DNA from: UBA11612 sp965228575
GTDB taxonomy: Bacteria; Pseudomonadota; Alphaproteobacteria; Rhodospirillales; Rhodospirillaceae
Assembly: GCA_965228575.1 (NCBI GenBank)
Contig: CBDDHW010000047.1
Coordinates: 1-28,276, forward strand
Reading direction: 5' to 3'
DNA: 28,276 nucleotides
Shown here piece by piece: positions 18,851-26,286 of the stretch. The stretch's first letter is position 1. Each line of letters opens with the position of its first letter. A program made the translations under genes and the position numbers. The notes under the pieces were generated by a model. The model had not been told where the DNA came from. It was given only the letters and a program-made list of their open reading frames with translations, and searched no databases.

Positions 18851-19196
18851 TTTCGTCTCCGCTACTGAGGCCTGTCCTACCGGTTCGCTTGCGCATCTCG
18901 GCGGTCTCAGACCAATTTAACCACCCACTAGACCAAACCAATCTTGTGTCCAGTGGCCTCGGTCCTGCCCCAGAAGCCCAAGCCATTCATTCGCAAGCGC
19001 TCGCGCGCAATCGAACTTACGGTCTTGCCACTCCCGTCTGTGATGGTGGGCTCTCCCATTACCTCCTCACCGATAATCGGATCGGAGACCATCAGTCTCG
19101 GACAGGTTCACAACGACTTCGAAACCAAGGTCCCTCGGTCATTGCGCTCTCACACCAGCTCAAGCATCCAAGCCGGCATGAAACTTGTTGCCCTCG
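18851..19196 (-). promoter_or_regulatory. rplJ leader region, candidate L10 autoregulatory site
   Basis: These 346 bases separate rplA from rplJ and hold no recognised gene. On the minus strand I see a 9-bp stem-loop at 18925-18956 and a short inverted repeat at 18903-18913. In many bacteria the L10(L7/L12) complex binds this leader to repress translation. I did not recognise the kink-turn with certainty. A 54-codon frame (18928-19092) crosses it. No promoter stood out clearly. Confidence 0.5.
18925..18956 (-). promoter_or_regulatory. Stem-loop in rplJ leader
   Basis: 18925-18933 pairs with 18948-18956 (9 bp, one G-U in the RNA) around a 14-nt loop, about 75 bases before the rplJ GTG. Present unchanged in copy 1 at 1863-1894. 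Confidence 0.5.
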
Positions 19197-19895
19197 CTAC
19201 ACCACTTGTGCGTCTGAGGGATTAATCTTCACTCCCGGCCCCATTGTGGAGCTCAGAGAGATTTTCTTTACGTAATTGCCTTTTGCACCCGACGGCTTCG
19301 CTTTCACGATCGCGTTGACAAAGGCTTTTACATTTTCTTGCAACTGGTCGGCGCTGAAGCTCGCTTTGCCGACACCGGCATGCACAATACCCGCCTTCTC
19401 AACCCGGAACTGCACCTCACCCGCTTTCGCATTTTTAACGGCGGTTGTAACGTCAGGAGTCACAGTCCCAAGTTTTGGGTTCGGCATAAGTCCGCGCGGG
19501 CCGAGGACTTTACCAAGCCGTCCAACAACGCCCATCATGTCAGGCGTTGCAATGACACGATCAAATCCCATTTCGCCGCCGTTGATTTTCTCGGCGAGGT
19601 CTTCCGCACCAACGAGATCAGCACCCGCGGCTTCCGCATCTTTCGCTTTATCACCTTTCGCAAACACAGCAACGCGCATGGTTTTGCCCGTGCCATGCGG
19701 CAGAGCGACAACACCACGCACCATTTGATCGGCGTGCTTAGGGTCGACACCAAGGTTCATCGCGACTTCGATGGTCTCATCAAATTTCGCAACCGCGGCG
19801 TCTTTTAGAATTTTGACGGCATCGGCGATGGAGTAACTCGCTTCGCGATCAAAGCCGCCGTAGCCTTTTTTCAAACGCTTTCCGATTTTTGCCAT
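19197..19895 (-). CDS. rplA: 50S ribosomal protein L1 (second copy)
   Basis: 232 residues, identical to the copy at 2134-2832. It starts at the ATG 19893-19895, four bases after the rplK TAA, with the Shine-Dalgarno GGAG overlapping the end of rplK. This close coupling fits translational control of both genes from one leader, as known for L1 in E. coli. An in-frame upstream extension to 20036 runs through rplK in another frame and is not the start. Confidence 0.97.
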   Translation of the reverse strand: MAKIGKRLKKGYGGFDREASYSIADAVKILKDAAVAKFDETIEVAMNLGVDPKHADQMVRGVVALPHGTGKTMRVAVFAKGDKAKDAEAAGADLVGAEDLAEKINGGEMGFDRVIATPDMMGVVGRLGKVLGPRGLMPNPKLGTVTPDVTTAVKNAKAGEVQFRVEKAGIVHAGVGKASFSADQLQENVKAFVNAIVKAKPSGAKGNYVKKISLSSTMGPGVKINPSDAQVV

Positions 19896-19899
19896 GACC

Positions 19900-20331
19900 T
19901 TACTCCACCACCTGCAAGCCCATGGACCGGGCGGATCCTTCGACCTGTAACATCGCCGACTCAACGGTCGCACAATTGAGGTCGGGCAATTTCTTCTCGG
20001 CGATTTCGCGCACCTGAGCTTTGGTGACTTTCGCAATTGCAGCGGTCCGGCCGGTTGTGCCCGAGCCCTTCTGCAACTTCGCTGCGCGCTTAAGGAAGTA
20101 GCTCGTCGGTGGTGTTTTGGTGATAAAGGTAAAACTGCGGTCAGCGTAAACCGTAATGATCACCGGAGTAGGCACTCCAGGTTCGGACTGTTGCGTTGCT
20201 GCATTAAACGCTTTGCAAAATTCCATAATGTTGACACCGCGCTGACCTAGCGCGGGGCCTACCGGCGGCGACGGATTGGCCTTCCCTGCCGGTATCTCGA
20301 GTTTGATATAGCCATCAATTTTCTTTGCCAT
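19900..20331 (-). CDS. rplK: 50S ribosomal protein L11
   Basis: Intact 143-residue L11, which binds the GTPase-associated region of 23S rRNA and is needed for RelA-dependent stringent signalling and thiostrepton action in bacteria. The N-terminal domain has the conserved PSPPVGPALGQRGVNIMEFCKAFN (about 21-44). The C-terminal RNA-binding domain has KVTKAQVREIAEKKLPDLN. The start ATG at 20329-20331 follows a GAGGA site. A stem-loop at 20349-20368 sits directly upstream. Confidence 0.98.
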   Translation of the reverse strand: MAKKIDGYIKLEIPAGKANPSPPVGPALGQRGVNIMEFCKAFNAATQQSEPGVPTPVIITVYADRSFTFITKTPPTSYFLKRAAKLQKGSGTTGRTAAIAKVTKAQVREIAEKKLPDLNCATVESAMLQVEGSARSMGLQVVE

Positions 20332-20348
20332 CGTATCCTCAGCGTCTA

Positions 20349-20368
20349 CGCCAGATCACCCTCTGGCG
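20349..20368 (-). promoter_or_regulatory. Stem-loop before rplK, candidate L1 operator
   Basis: A perfect 7-bp stem (20349-20355 with 20362-20368) with a 6-nt loop, 18 bases before the rplK start. In E. coli L1 represses rplKA by binding just upstream of rplK. Location supports this; I cannot confirm the L1 binding motif. Confidence 0.4.
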
Positions 20369-20427
20369 GGCCGGGTCCGCGGTACGGCCACCCCTGGACT
20401 TAAGGATGGAACCTCCCGCAGAAGTTC

Positions 20428-20453
20428 CCGCCTAAGTGCATGCACTTGGGCGG
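20428..20453 (-). other. Stem-loop after nusG
   Basis: 12 positions pair between 20428-20439 and 20442-20453 with one A-C mismatch in the RNA; the inner part is a 14-base palindrome. It starts 12 bases past the nusG stop. No U-run follows, so it may be a processing or 3'-stabilising element, or a dyad operator for rplK. Confidence 0.4.
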
Positions 20454-20464
20454 ATCTCAACCGG

Positions 20465-20995
20465 TCAAAGCTTTTCGACTTGACCGTATTCCAACTCGAC
20501 AGGTGTCGATCGCCCGAAGATCGACACGGACACCTTGAGCCGCGCCTTTTCTTCGTCCACTTCTTCGACAACCCCGTTGAACGACGAAAACGGTCCGTCG
20601 CTCACACGTATCTGTTCGCCAACTTCGAAAACCACCGAGGGCTTGGGCCGCTCGATGCCTTCTTGAACCTGGCGCATAATTTGTTCAGCCTCGCGCTCGG
20701 AAATCGCTTGAGGCTTGCTCGCGTTTCCTAAAAATCCAGTCACCTTCGGCGTGTTCTTCACCAGGTGCCAAGCTTCATCCGTCAAATCCATTTTGATGAG
20801 GACGTAGCCCGGAAAGAATTTACGCTCAGCGTTGACTTTAGATCCGCGGCGAATTTCCACGACCTCTTCCATCGGTACCAAGACTTCTTGAATCTTGTCG
20901 GACATCTCCTTTTGCGCCGCTTGCTCGCGGATCGACTGCGCGACTTTGTTCTCAAAGCCCGAGTAAACGTGCAGGACGTACCAATTTGCGCTCAT
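20465..20995 (-). CDS. nusG: Transcription antitermination/elongation factor NusG
   Basis: Intact 176-residue NusG. The NGN domain (about 1-110, starting MSANWYVLHVYSGFENKVAQ) binds the RNA polymerase clamp. The C-terminal KOW domain (about 122-176, GEQIRVSDGPFSSFNGVVEEV) contacts Rho or S10. I start at the ATG 20993-20995; a GTG-type extension six residues upstream would overlap secE. It is 10 bases after the secE stop, so the pair is cotranscribed. Confidence 0.98.
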   Translation of the reverse strand: MSANWYVLHVYSGFENKVAQSIREQAAQKEMSDKIQEVLVPMEEVVEIRRGSKVNAERKFFPGYVLIKMDLTDEAWHLVKNTPKVTGFLGNASKPQAISEREAEQIMRQVQEGIERPKPSVVFEVGEQIRVSDGPFSSFNGVVEEVDEEKARLKVSVSIFGRSTPVELEYGQVEKL

Positions 20996-21005
20996 GTGCC
21001 GACCC

Positions 21006-21194
21006 CTAACCAAATATCAACGACACACCGAACTGCAAAATTCGGTCGACAATAAGAAAATAGATCCCAATAAGCGCGCTAAACACGAATACCAAAATCA
21101 CCGACACCACGACTTCCCGTCGGCTCGGCCAGGTGACTTTCGAAATTTCTTGCCGCACTTGACGGACAAATACGCCTGGAGAGGTCTTAGCCAT
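21006..21194 (-). CDS. secE: Preprotein translocase subunit SecE
   Basis: Intact 62-residue SecE, the small clamp subunit of SecYEG in the inner membrane. The cytoplasmic amphipathic helix contains VRQEISKVTWPSRREV (about 12-27). One membrane segment follows (about 30-50, VSVILVFVFSALIGIYFLIV). The short one-span form is normal outside enterobacteria. The start ATG is at 21192-21194 with a weak ribosome-binding site, 152 bases after the tRNA. Confidence 0.96.
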   Translation of the reverse strand: MAKTSPGVFVRQVRQEISKVTWPSRREVVVSVILVFVFSALIGIYFLIVDRILQFGVSLIFG

Positions 21195-21346
21195 TTGTTA
21201 GTTACACGCCCGAACCAATAGTGCTGAAAAATACAGGCCAACTCCGTGAACTTTCGATGCAGCGCCCGTGCGCGCATATCGCGCATTTAAAGAATCGAGG
21301 TATTTATAAGGTGCCCACCGCGCCGCTTCGGTCTGGCGGTCCAATC

Positions 21347-21422
21347 TGGCAGGGGCGATAGGACTCGAACCTACAACCCCCGGTTTTGGAGACCGGTGCT
21401 CTACCAGTTGAGCTACACCCCT
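21347..21422 (-). tRNA. trnW: tRNA-Trp (anticodon CCA), second copy
   Basis: Identical to 4279-4354: complete cloverleaf, CCA anticodon, encoded 3' CCA (21347-21349). It lies between tuf and secE and is probably processed out of a trnW-secE-nusG transcript. Confidence 0.97.
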
Positions 21423-21578
21423 AATATCTTGATTCTCTTCCGCTTTCGAAGTTCCCGGTGCGTCAGCTACTGCGCCCTTCAGCCGCAACTCACCTGCCTC
21501 GCACCCGCGCCCGGAAGACGCTGACACCAAGCAATACGAAAATAGCCGGTCGACACGAGTGCCCCGACCGGTGGGGGG

Positions 21579-21607
21579 TCTATACCCCGCCCCGGCCAGT
21601 TGATCAA
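21579..21607 (-). promoter_or_regulatory. Candidate sigma70 promoter for trnW-secE-nusG (second copy)
   Basis: TTGATC (21602-21607) and TATAGA (21579-21584) with 17-base spacing on the minus strand, unchanged from 4511-4539. The -10 box sits in the loop of a G-rich/C-rich inverted repeat at 21568-21595. Confidence 0.45.
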
Positions 21608-21609
21608 GT

Positions 21610-21642
21610 GGATTTAAATGCCTGAAATCTGGGCCTAAATCC
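21610..21642 (-). other. Stem-loop just after tuf (second copy)
   Basis: Same 7-bp plus 3-bp helix as 4542-4574, 20 bases past the tuf stop, without a U-run. Confidence 0.3.
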
Positions 21643-21662
21643 GCCTGAACTCAGACACTTCG

Positions 21663-22854
21663 TTATTCGACGATTTTGGCGACGACGCCGGCACCGACGG
21701 TACGCCCGCCTTCACGGATGGCAAAGCGCAAACCCTCGTCCATCGCAATCGGCGCAATCAGGTTCACCTTCATGGAGATATTATCCCCAGGCATCACCAT
21801 CTCCGTACCCTCAGGAAGCTCAATCGTCCCGGTCACATCCGTCGTACGGAAGTAAAACTGCGGGCGATAGTTCGAGAAAAACGGCGTATGACGACCACCC
21901 TCATCCTTCGTCAGGATGTAGCACTCTCCCTCAAACTTCGTATGCGGGGTGATCGAACCGGGATGGGCCAATACCTGGCCGCGCTCAACTTCCTCACGCT
22001 TCGTGCCACGCAGCAGCGCCCCAATGTTGTCGCCCGCCTCGCCTTGATCCAAGAGCTTGCGGAACATCTCAACACCCGTCACCGTCGTCTTGGTCGTCTC
22101 CTTCAAGCCAACGATCTCAATTTCCTCGCCAACCTTCACAACACCGCGCTCAACACGGCCCGTCACAACCGTACCCCGGCCAGAGATTGAGAACACATCC
22201 TCAATCGGCATCAAGAACGGCTTGTCCTTCGGACGCTCAGGCTGCGGAATGTACTCATCAACCTTCTTCATCAGCTCAAGGATCTTCTCCTTGCCGATCT
22301 CAGGGGTCTTGTCCTCAAGAGCCGCTAAGGCAGAGCCGGCCACAATCGGGATATCGTCCCCGGGGAACTCGTACTTCGACAAAAGCTCACGAACCTCAAG
22401 CTCAACCAGCTCCAAAAGCTCAGCGTCGTCAACCTGGTCAACCTTGTTCAGGAACACCACAATCGCCGGTACACCAACCTGGCGCGCCAAAAGAATGTGC
22501 TCGCGGGTCTGCGGCATCGGACCGTCAGCCGCGTTCACAACCAAAATCGCTCCATCCATCTGAGCCGCACCCGTGATCATGTTCTTCACGTAGTCCGCAT
22601 GGCCCGGGGCAATCCACGTGCGCGTAGTGACGTGTATCGGTCTCATACTCAACGTGAGCCGTCGAAATCGTAATCCCGCGCGCCTTCTCCTCAGGAGCCT
22701 TATCAATCTGGTCGTACGCCGTAAACTCCGCACCCCCAGCCTCAGCCAGCACCTTCGTAATCGCCGCCGTCAAAGACGTCTTCCCATGGTCAACGTGACC
22801 AATCGTCCCTATGTTGCAATGCGGCTTCGTCCGCTCAAATTTTTCCTTAGACAT
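21663..22854 (-). pseudogene. tuf: Translation elongation factor Tu, frame-disrupted copy
   Basis: Same gene as 4595-5785 but with an extra G in the run 22606-22609. The frame breaks after DCPG (residue 84), inside the G3 motif, so as written the protein is split into a 5' frame and a 3' frame. The rest matches, apart from synonymous A at 21693, C at 21786 and A at 21807 where the other copy has G, T and G. The insertion is in a G homopolymer and is probably an error. It lies between fusA and trnW. Confidence 0.95.
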
Positions 22855-22897
22855 GTCTCACTCCATTAATAGGGAAGTTGTGACCCAATTCCTTCGG

Positions 22898-24979
22898 CTA
22901 CCCGGCCATCTTGGCGCGAATTTCATCCGACACATTACTCGGCACCTGCTCGTAGTGAGCAAAGTGCATGGTGAACTGTGCGCGCCCTTGGCTCATTGAG
23001 CGCAACGTATTTACGTACCCAAACATATTCGCAAGCGGCACCATCGCATTGATCACGCGCGCATTGCCGCGCTGATCCATACCGCCAACTTGACCACGAC
23101 GACTATTTAAATCGCCGATGATGTCGCCCATGTACTCTTCCGGCGTCACCACTTCGACCTTCATGATTGGCTCAAGAAGTTTTGGACCCGCATGCGGAAG
23201 ACCTTCACGCACCGCCGCACGTCCAGCGATTTCAAATGCCAAAGCGGAGGAGTCCACATCGTGGTAGGCGCCATCATATAAAGTCGCCTTCAAGTCCATC
23301 ATCGGGAACCCAGCGATAACCCCATTTTGCAATGCCGATTCTACCCCCTTGGCAAGACCCGGAATGTACTCTTTGGGTACCGAACCACCGACAACGGTGT
23401 TCTCAAAAACATACCCGGAACCAGGCTCCAACGGCTCAAACTTGATTTTGACCCGCGCATACTGACCGGATCCACCAGATTGCTTTTTGTGCGTGTAATC
23501 GACGTCGTGCTCTTTCGAGATCGTTTCACGATATGCCACCTGAGGGGCACCAACATCTGCATCGACCTTAAATTCACGGCGCATACGATCCACCAGAATC
23601 TCAAGGTGAAGTTCACCCATACCCTTGATGATCGTCTGTCCGCTTTCCACATCAGAGGACACTTGGAACGACGGGTCTTCAGCCGCCAAACGGGCGAGCG
23701 CAACACCCATTTTCTCGACGTCGGATTTGGTTTTTGGCTCGACCGCAACTTCGATAACCGGATCAGGAAATTCCATGCGCTCCAAGATTACCGGTTTGGA
23801 GGAGTCCGACAACGTATCGCCGGTGGTCGTGTCTTTGAGACCTACGAGCGCAACGATGTCACCGCATGATGCAACCTTAATTTCTTCGCGGTTATTCGCA
23901 TGCATCAACAGCATACGGCCGATGCGTTCTTTCTTATCTTTCACTGTGTTTAATACGCCGGACCCGCTCTCAAGGCGGCCGGAATAAATACGCGCAAAGG
24001 TCAGCGAACCTACAAACGGATCGTTCATAATCTTAAAGGCGAGCGCTGAAAACGGCTCGTCGGGATCGCACTTGCGGTTGACTTCTTCGTCTTCCTTGCC
24101 CGGCACAATACCCTTAACTGGGGGCAGATCTAATGGGGACGGAAGATAATAGACAACGGCATCAAGGAATGGCTGCACACCTTTATTCTTGAAGGCAGAA
24201 CCACTCAAAACCGGGACAAACTTTTCAGCAATCGTTCCCTTACGGATGCACTGGCGAAGCGTATCAACATCGGGCTCATTTCCGTCGAGATAAGCTTCCA
24301 TCGCCGCGTCATCCATTTCAACGGCAGCTTCCAGAAGCTCTACGCGCAGGGCGTCAGCTTTGTCTTTTAACTCGGCAGGAATTTCGACCTCATCAAACTT
24401 CGCGCCGAGGTCTTCGCCCTGCCAGACCAACGCTTTCATGGTCACCAGATCGACAACACCTTTAAATTCCGCTTCCGATCCAATCGGGAAGTTGATGACC
24501 AGAGGCGTTGCGCCCAAGCGGTCTTTGATCATGTCGACGCAGCGATCGAAATCAGCGCCCATGCGGTCCATTTTGTTGACGAAACAAATTCGCGGAACGC
24601 GGTACTTGTCTGCCTGGCGCCAAACGGTCTCTGATTGCGGCTCTACACCAGCGACCGCATCGAACACTGCGCACGCACCATCGAGAACGCGCAAGGACCG
24701 CTCGACTTCGATTGTGAAGTCAACGTGGCCCGGCGTGTCGATAATATTGATGCGGTGATCGTTCCAAAAACAGGTTGTCGCAGCAGACGTAATTGTAATA
24801 CCGCGCTCTTGTTCCTGCTCCATCCAGTCCATTGTGGCGTTGCCATCGTGGACTTCGCCAATCTTATGCGAACGGCCTGTGTAATAGAGAACCCGCTCCG
24901 TCGTTGTTGTCTTACCGGCATCGATATGAGCCATGATGCCGATGTTGCGGTAGCGGTCGAGAGGAGTGTCAGTCGCCAT
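22898..24979 (-). CDS. fusA: Translation elongation factor G (second copy)
   Basis: 693 residues, identical to the protein at 5829-7910, with the same GTPase motifs at 17-25, 81-88 and 135-138. It lies 43 bases before tuf and 32 after rpsG. No nucleotide difference from the first copy was seen. Confidence 0.98.
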   Translation of the reverse strand: MATDTPLDRYRNIGIMAHIDAGKTTTTERVLYYTGRSHKIGEVHDGNATMDWMEQEQERGITITSAATTCFWNDHRINIIDTPGHVDFTIEVERSLRVLDGACAVFDAVAGVEPQSETVWRQADKYRVPRICFVNKMDRMGADFDRCVDMIKDRLGATPLVINFPIGSEAEFKGVVDLVTMKALVWQGEDLGAKFDEVEIPAELKDKADALRVELLEAAVEMDDAAMEAYLDGNEPDVDTLRQCIRKGTIAEKFVPVLSGSAFKNKGVQPFLDAVVYYLPSPLDLPPVKGIVPGKEDEEVNRKCDPDEPFSALAFKIMNDPFVGSLTFARIYSGRLESGSGVLNTVKDKKERIGRMLLMHANNREEIKVASCGDIVALVGLKDTTTGDTLSDSSKPVILERMEFPDPVIEVAVEPKTKSDVEKMGVALARLAAEDPSFQVSSDVESGQTIIKGMGELHLEILVDRMRREFKVDADVGAPQVAYRETISKEHDVDYTHKKQSGGSGQYARVKIKFEPLEPGSGYVFENTVVGGSVPKEYIPGLAKGVESALQNGVIAGFPMMDLKATLYDGAYHDVDSSALAFEIAGRAAVREGLPHAGPKLLEPIMKVEVVTPEEYMGDIIGDLNSRRGQVGGMDQRGNARVINAMVPLANMFGYVNTLRSMSQGRAQFTMHFAHYEQVPSNVSDEIRAKMAG

Positions 24980-25011
24980 AATTCAGTTCTTTCACGCAGA
25001 CCAGTGCCGCT

Positions 25012-25482
25012 TTACCAGCGGTAGTGCGAGAACGCGCGATTGGCTTCGGCCATACGGTGCGTATCTTCGCGTTTCTTGACGGACCCACCGCGATTTTGCG
25101 CGGCATCCATGAGTTCATTTGAGAGACGATCAACCATTGTCGATTCATTGCGGCCGCGTGCGTTTGTTACGAGCCAACGAAACGCGAGTGCCTGACGGCG
25201 CTCCGGGCGGACTTCAACAGGAACCTGATACGTCGCGCCACCTACACGGCGAGATCTAACTTCAACGGTGGGCTTAATGTTCTCGATCGCTTCGTGAAAC
25301 AGTTTCAGCGGATCTTGCCCAACCTTTTGTGAAATCCGATCCAATGCACCGTACACAATGCGCTCTGATACACCCTTCTTACCATCGACCATGATGGAGT
25401 TGATGAATTTCGCGAGCACCGTATCGCCATACTTGGCGTCGGGAATAACTTCGCGTTTTTCTGCTGCGCGGCGACGTGACAT
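25012..25482 (-). CDS. rpsG: 30S ribosomal protein S7 (second copy)
   Basis: 156 residues, identical to 7943-8413. Second gene of the str operon, 21 bases after rpsL. Confidence 0.98.
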   Translation of the reverse strand: MSRRRAAEKREVIPDAKYGDTVLAKFINSIMVDGKKGVSERIVYGALDRISQKVGQDPLKLFHEAIENIKPTVEVRSRRVGGATYQVPVEVRPERRQALAFRWLVTNARGRNESTMVDRLSNELMDAAQNRGGSVKKREDTHRMAEANRAFSHYRW

Positions 25483-25503
25483 TTTAAGGCCCTCTTCCCT
25501 GAC

Positions 25504-25875
25504 TTATTTCGGCCGCTTGGCGCCGTATTTCGAACGGCGTTGCCGACGGTCGTTCACGCCTTGGGTATCGAGCGTGCCGCGAATGATGTGATAGCGAACA
25601 CCTGGTAAGTCTTTCACGCGTCCACCGCGGATCATAACAACAGAGTGTTCTTGAAGATTGTGGCCTTCGCCGGGGATGTAGCTGGTGACTTCAAATTGAT
25701 TGGTCAGACGGACGCGCGCGACTTTACGCAATGCCGAGTTCGGTTTCTTCGGTGTCGTTGTATAAACGCGCGTGCATACGCCGCGCTTTTGCGGACACGC
25801 CTGAAGCGCCGGTACTTTATTCCGGCTGACCGGAACACGGCGGCCCTTACGGACCATTTGGTTAATCGTTGGCAT
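25504..25875 (-). CDS. rpsL: 30S ribosomal protein S12 (second copy)
   Basis: 123 residues, identical to 8435-8806, with wild-type K43, K44 and K88. First gene of the str operon. Its promoter is at 26127-26155. Confidence 0.98.
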   Translation of the reverse strand: MPTINQMVRKGRRVPVSRNKVPALQACPQKRGVCTRVYTTTPKKPNSALRKVARVRLTNQFEVTSYIPGEGHNLQEHSVVMIRGGRVKDLPGVRYHIIRGTLDTQGVNDRRQRRSKYGAKRPK

Positions 25876-26119
25876 CCTAAATTCCCTGGCCTACTCGGCT
25901 TAGCCTCAAAAAAACGTCAAACGCGCCCGATGAAGCTCCGCTACAATCAAAAAAATGATCGGAGCGCCTTCAGGGCACGCAAACCCGGTATGCCAGACGT
26001 TCCCTGGTCTAACCCGGTTACGAAAATTGGCCCCAAGGGGCCACTATGTCTTTGCTTGTTCGACTGCTATCCCCGTCTAGAGCGCAAAAACGGCTCTACC
26101 ACTGGACGCCTTCAAGAAC
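25876..26119 (-). promoter_or_regulatory. rpsL 5' leader (second copy)
   Basis: Same leader as 8807-9050, with stem-loops at 25932-25971 and 26023-26043 and no reading frame of note. Confidence 0.45.
26023..26043 (-). terminator. Candidate attenuator in rpsL leader (second copy)
   Basis: 6-bp G-C-rich helix with a CUUG tetraloop followed by A and four U (26023-26026), identical to 8954-8974. Confidence 0.35.
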
Positions 26120-26126
26120 GCGGCGG

Positions 26127-26155
26127 AATATACGTACGGCCCCACACCCCGTCAA
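26127..26155 (-). promoter_or_regulatory. sigma70 promoter of the rpsL operon (second copy)
   Basis: TTGACG (26150-26155), 17-base spacer, TATATT (26127-26132) on the minus strand, with A-tracts upstream. Identical to 9058-9086. Confidence 0.75.
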
Positions 26156-26225
26156 GGGCTGATTAGATATAGTTTTTTGCCTATTTTTCACAGGGTTACG
26201 GTAACAACCCGCCCGGCCCAAAGGC

Positions 26226-26256
26226 AAAAAAATGGGGGGTCTACACCCCCCATTTT
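26226..26256 (-). terminator. Intrinsic terminator after rpoC (second copy)
   Basis: 11-bp perfect stem (26229-26239 with 26246-26256), 6-nt loop and seven U at the 3' side. Identical to 9157-9187. Confidence 0.88.
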
Positions 26257-26286
26257 CGCCAAAAACTGCGATTCTGCGAGATCGCG

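Noticed and set aside
21568..21595. Intrinsic terminator for tuf at the G-rich/C-rich inverted repeat
   Set aside because: The stem has two mismatches and no U-run follows. The promoter reading fits better.
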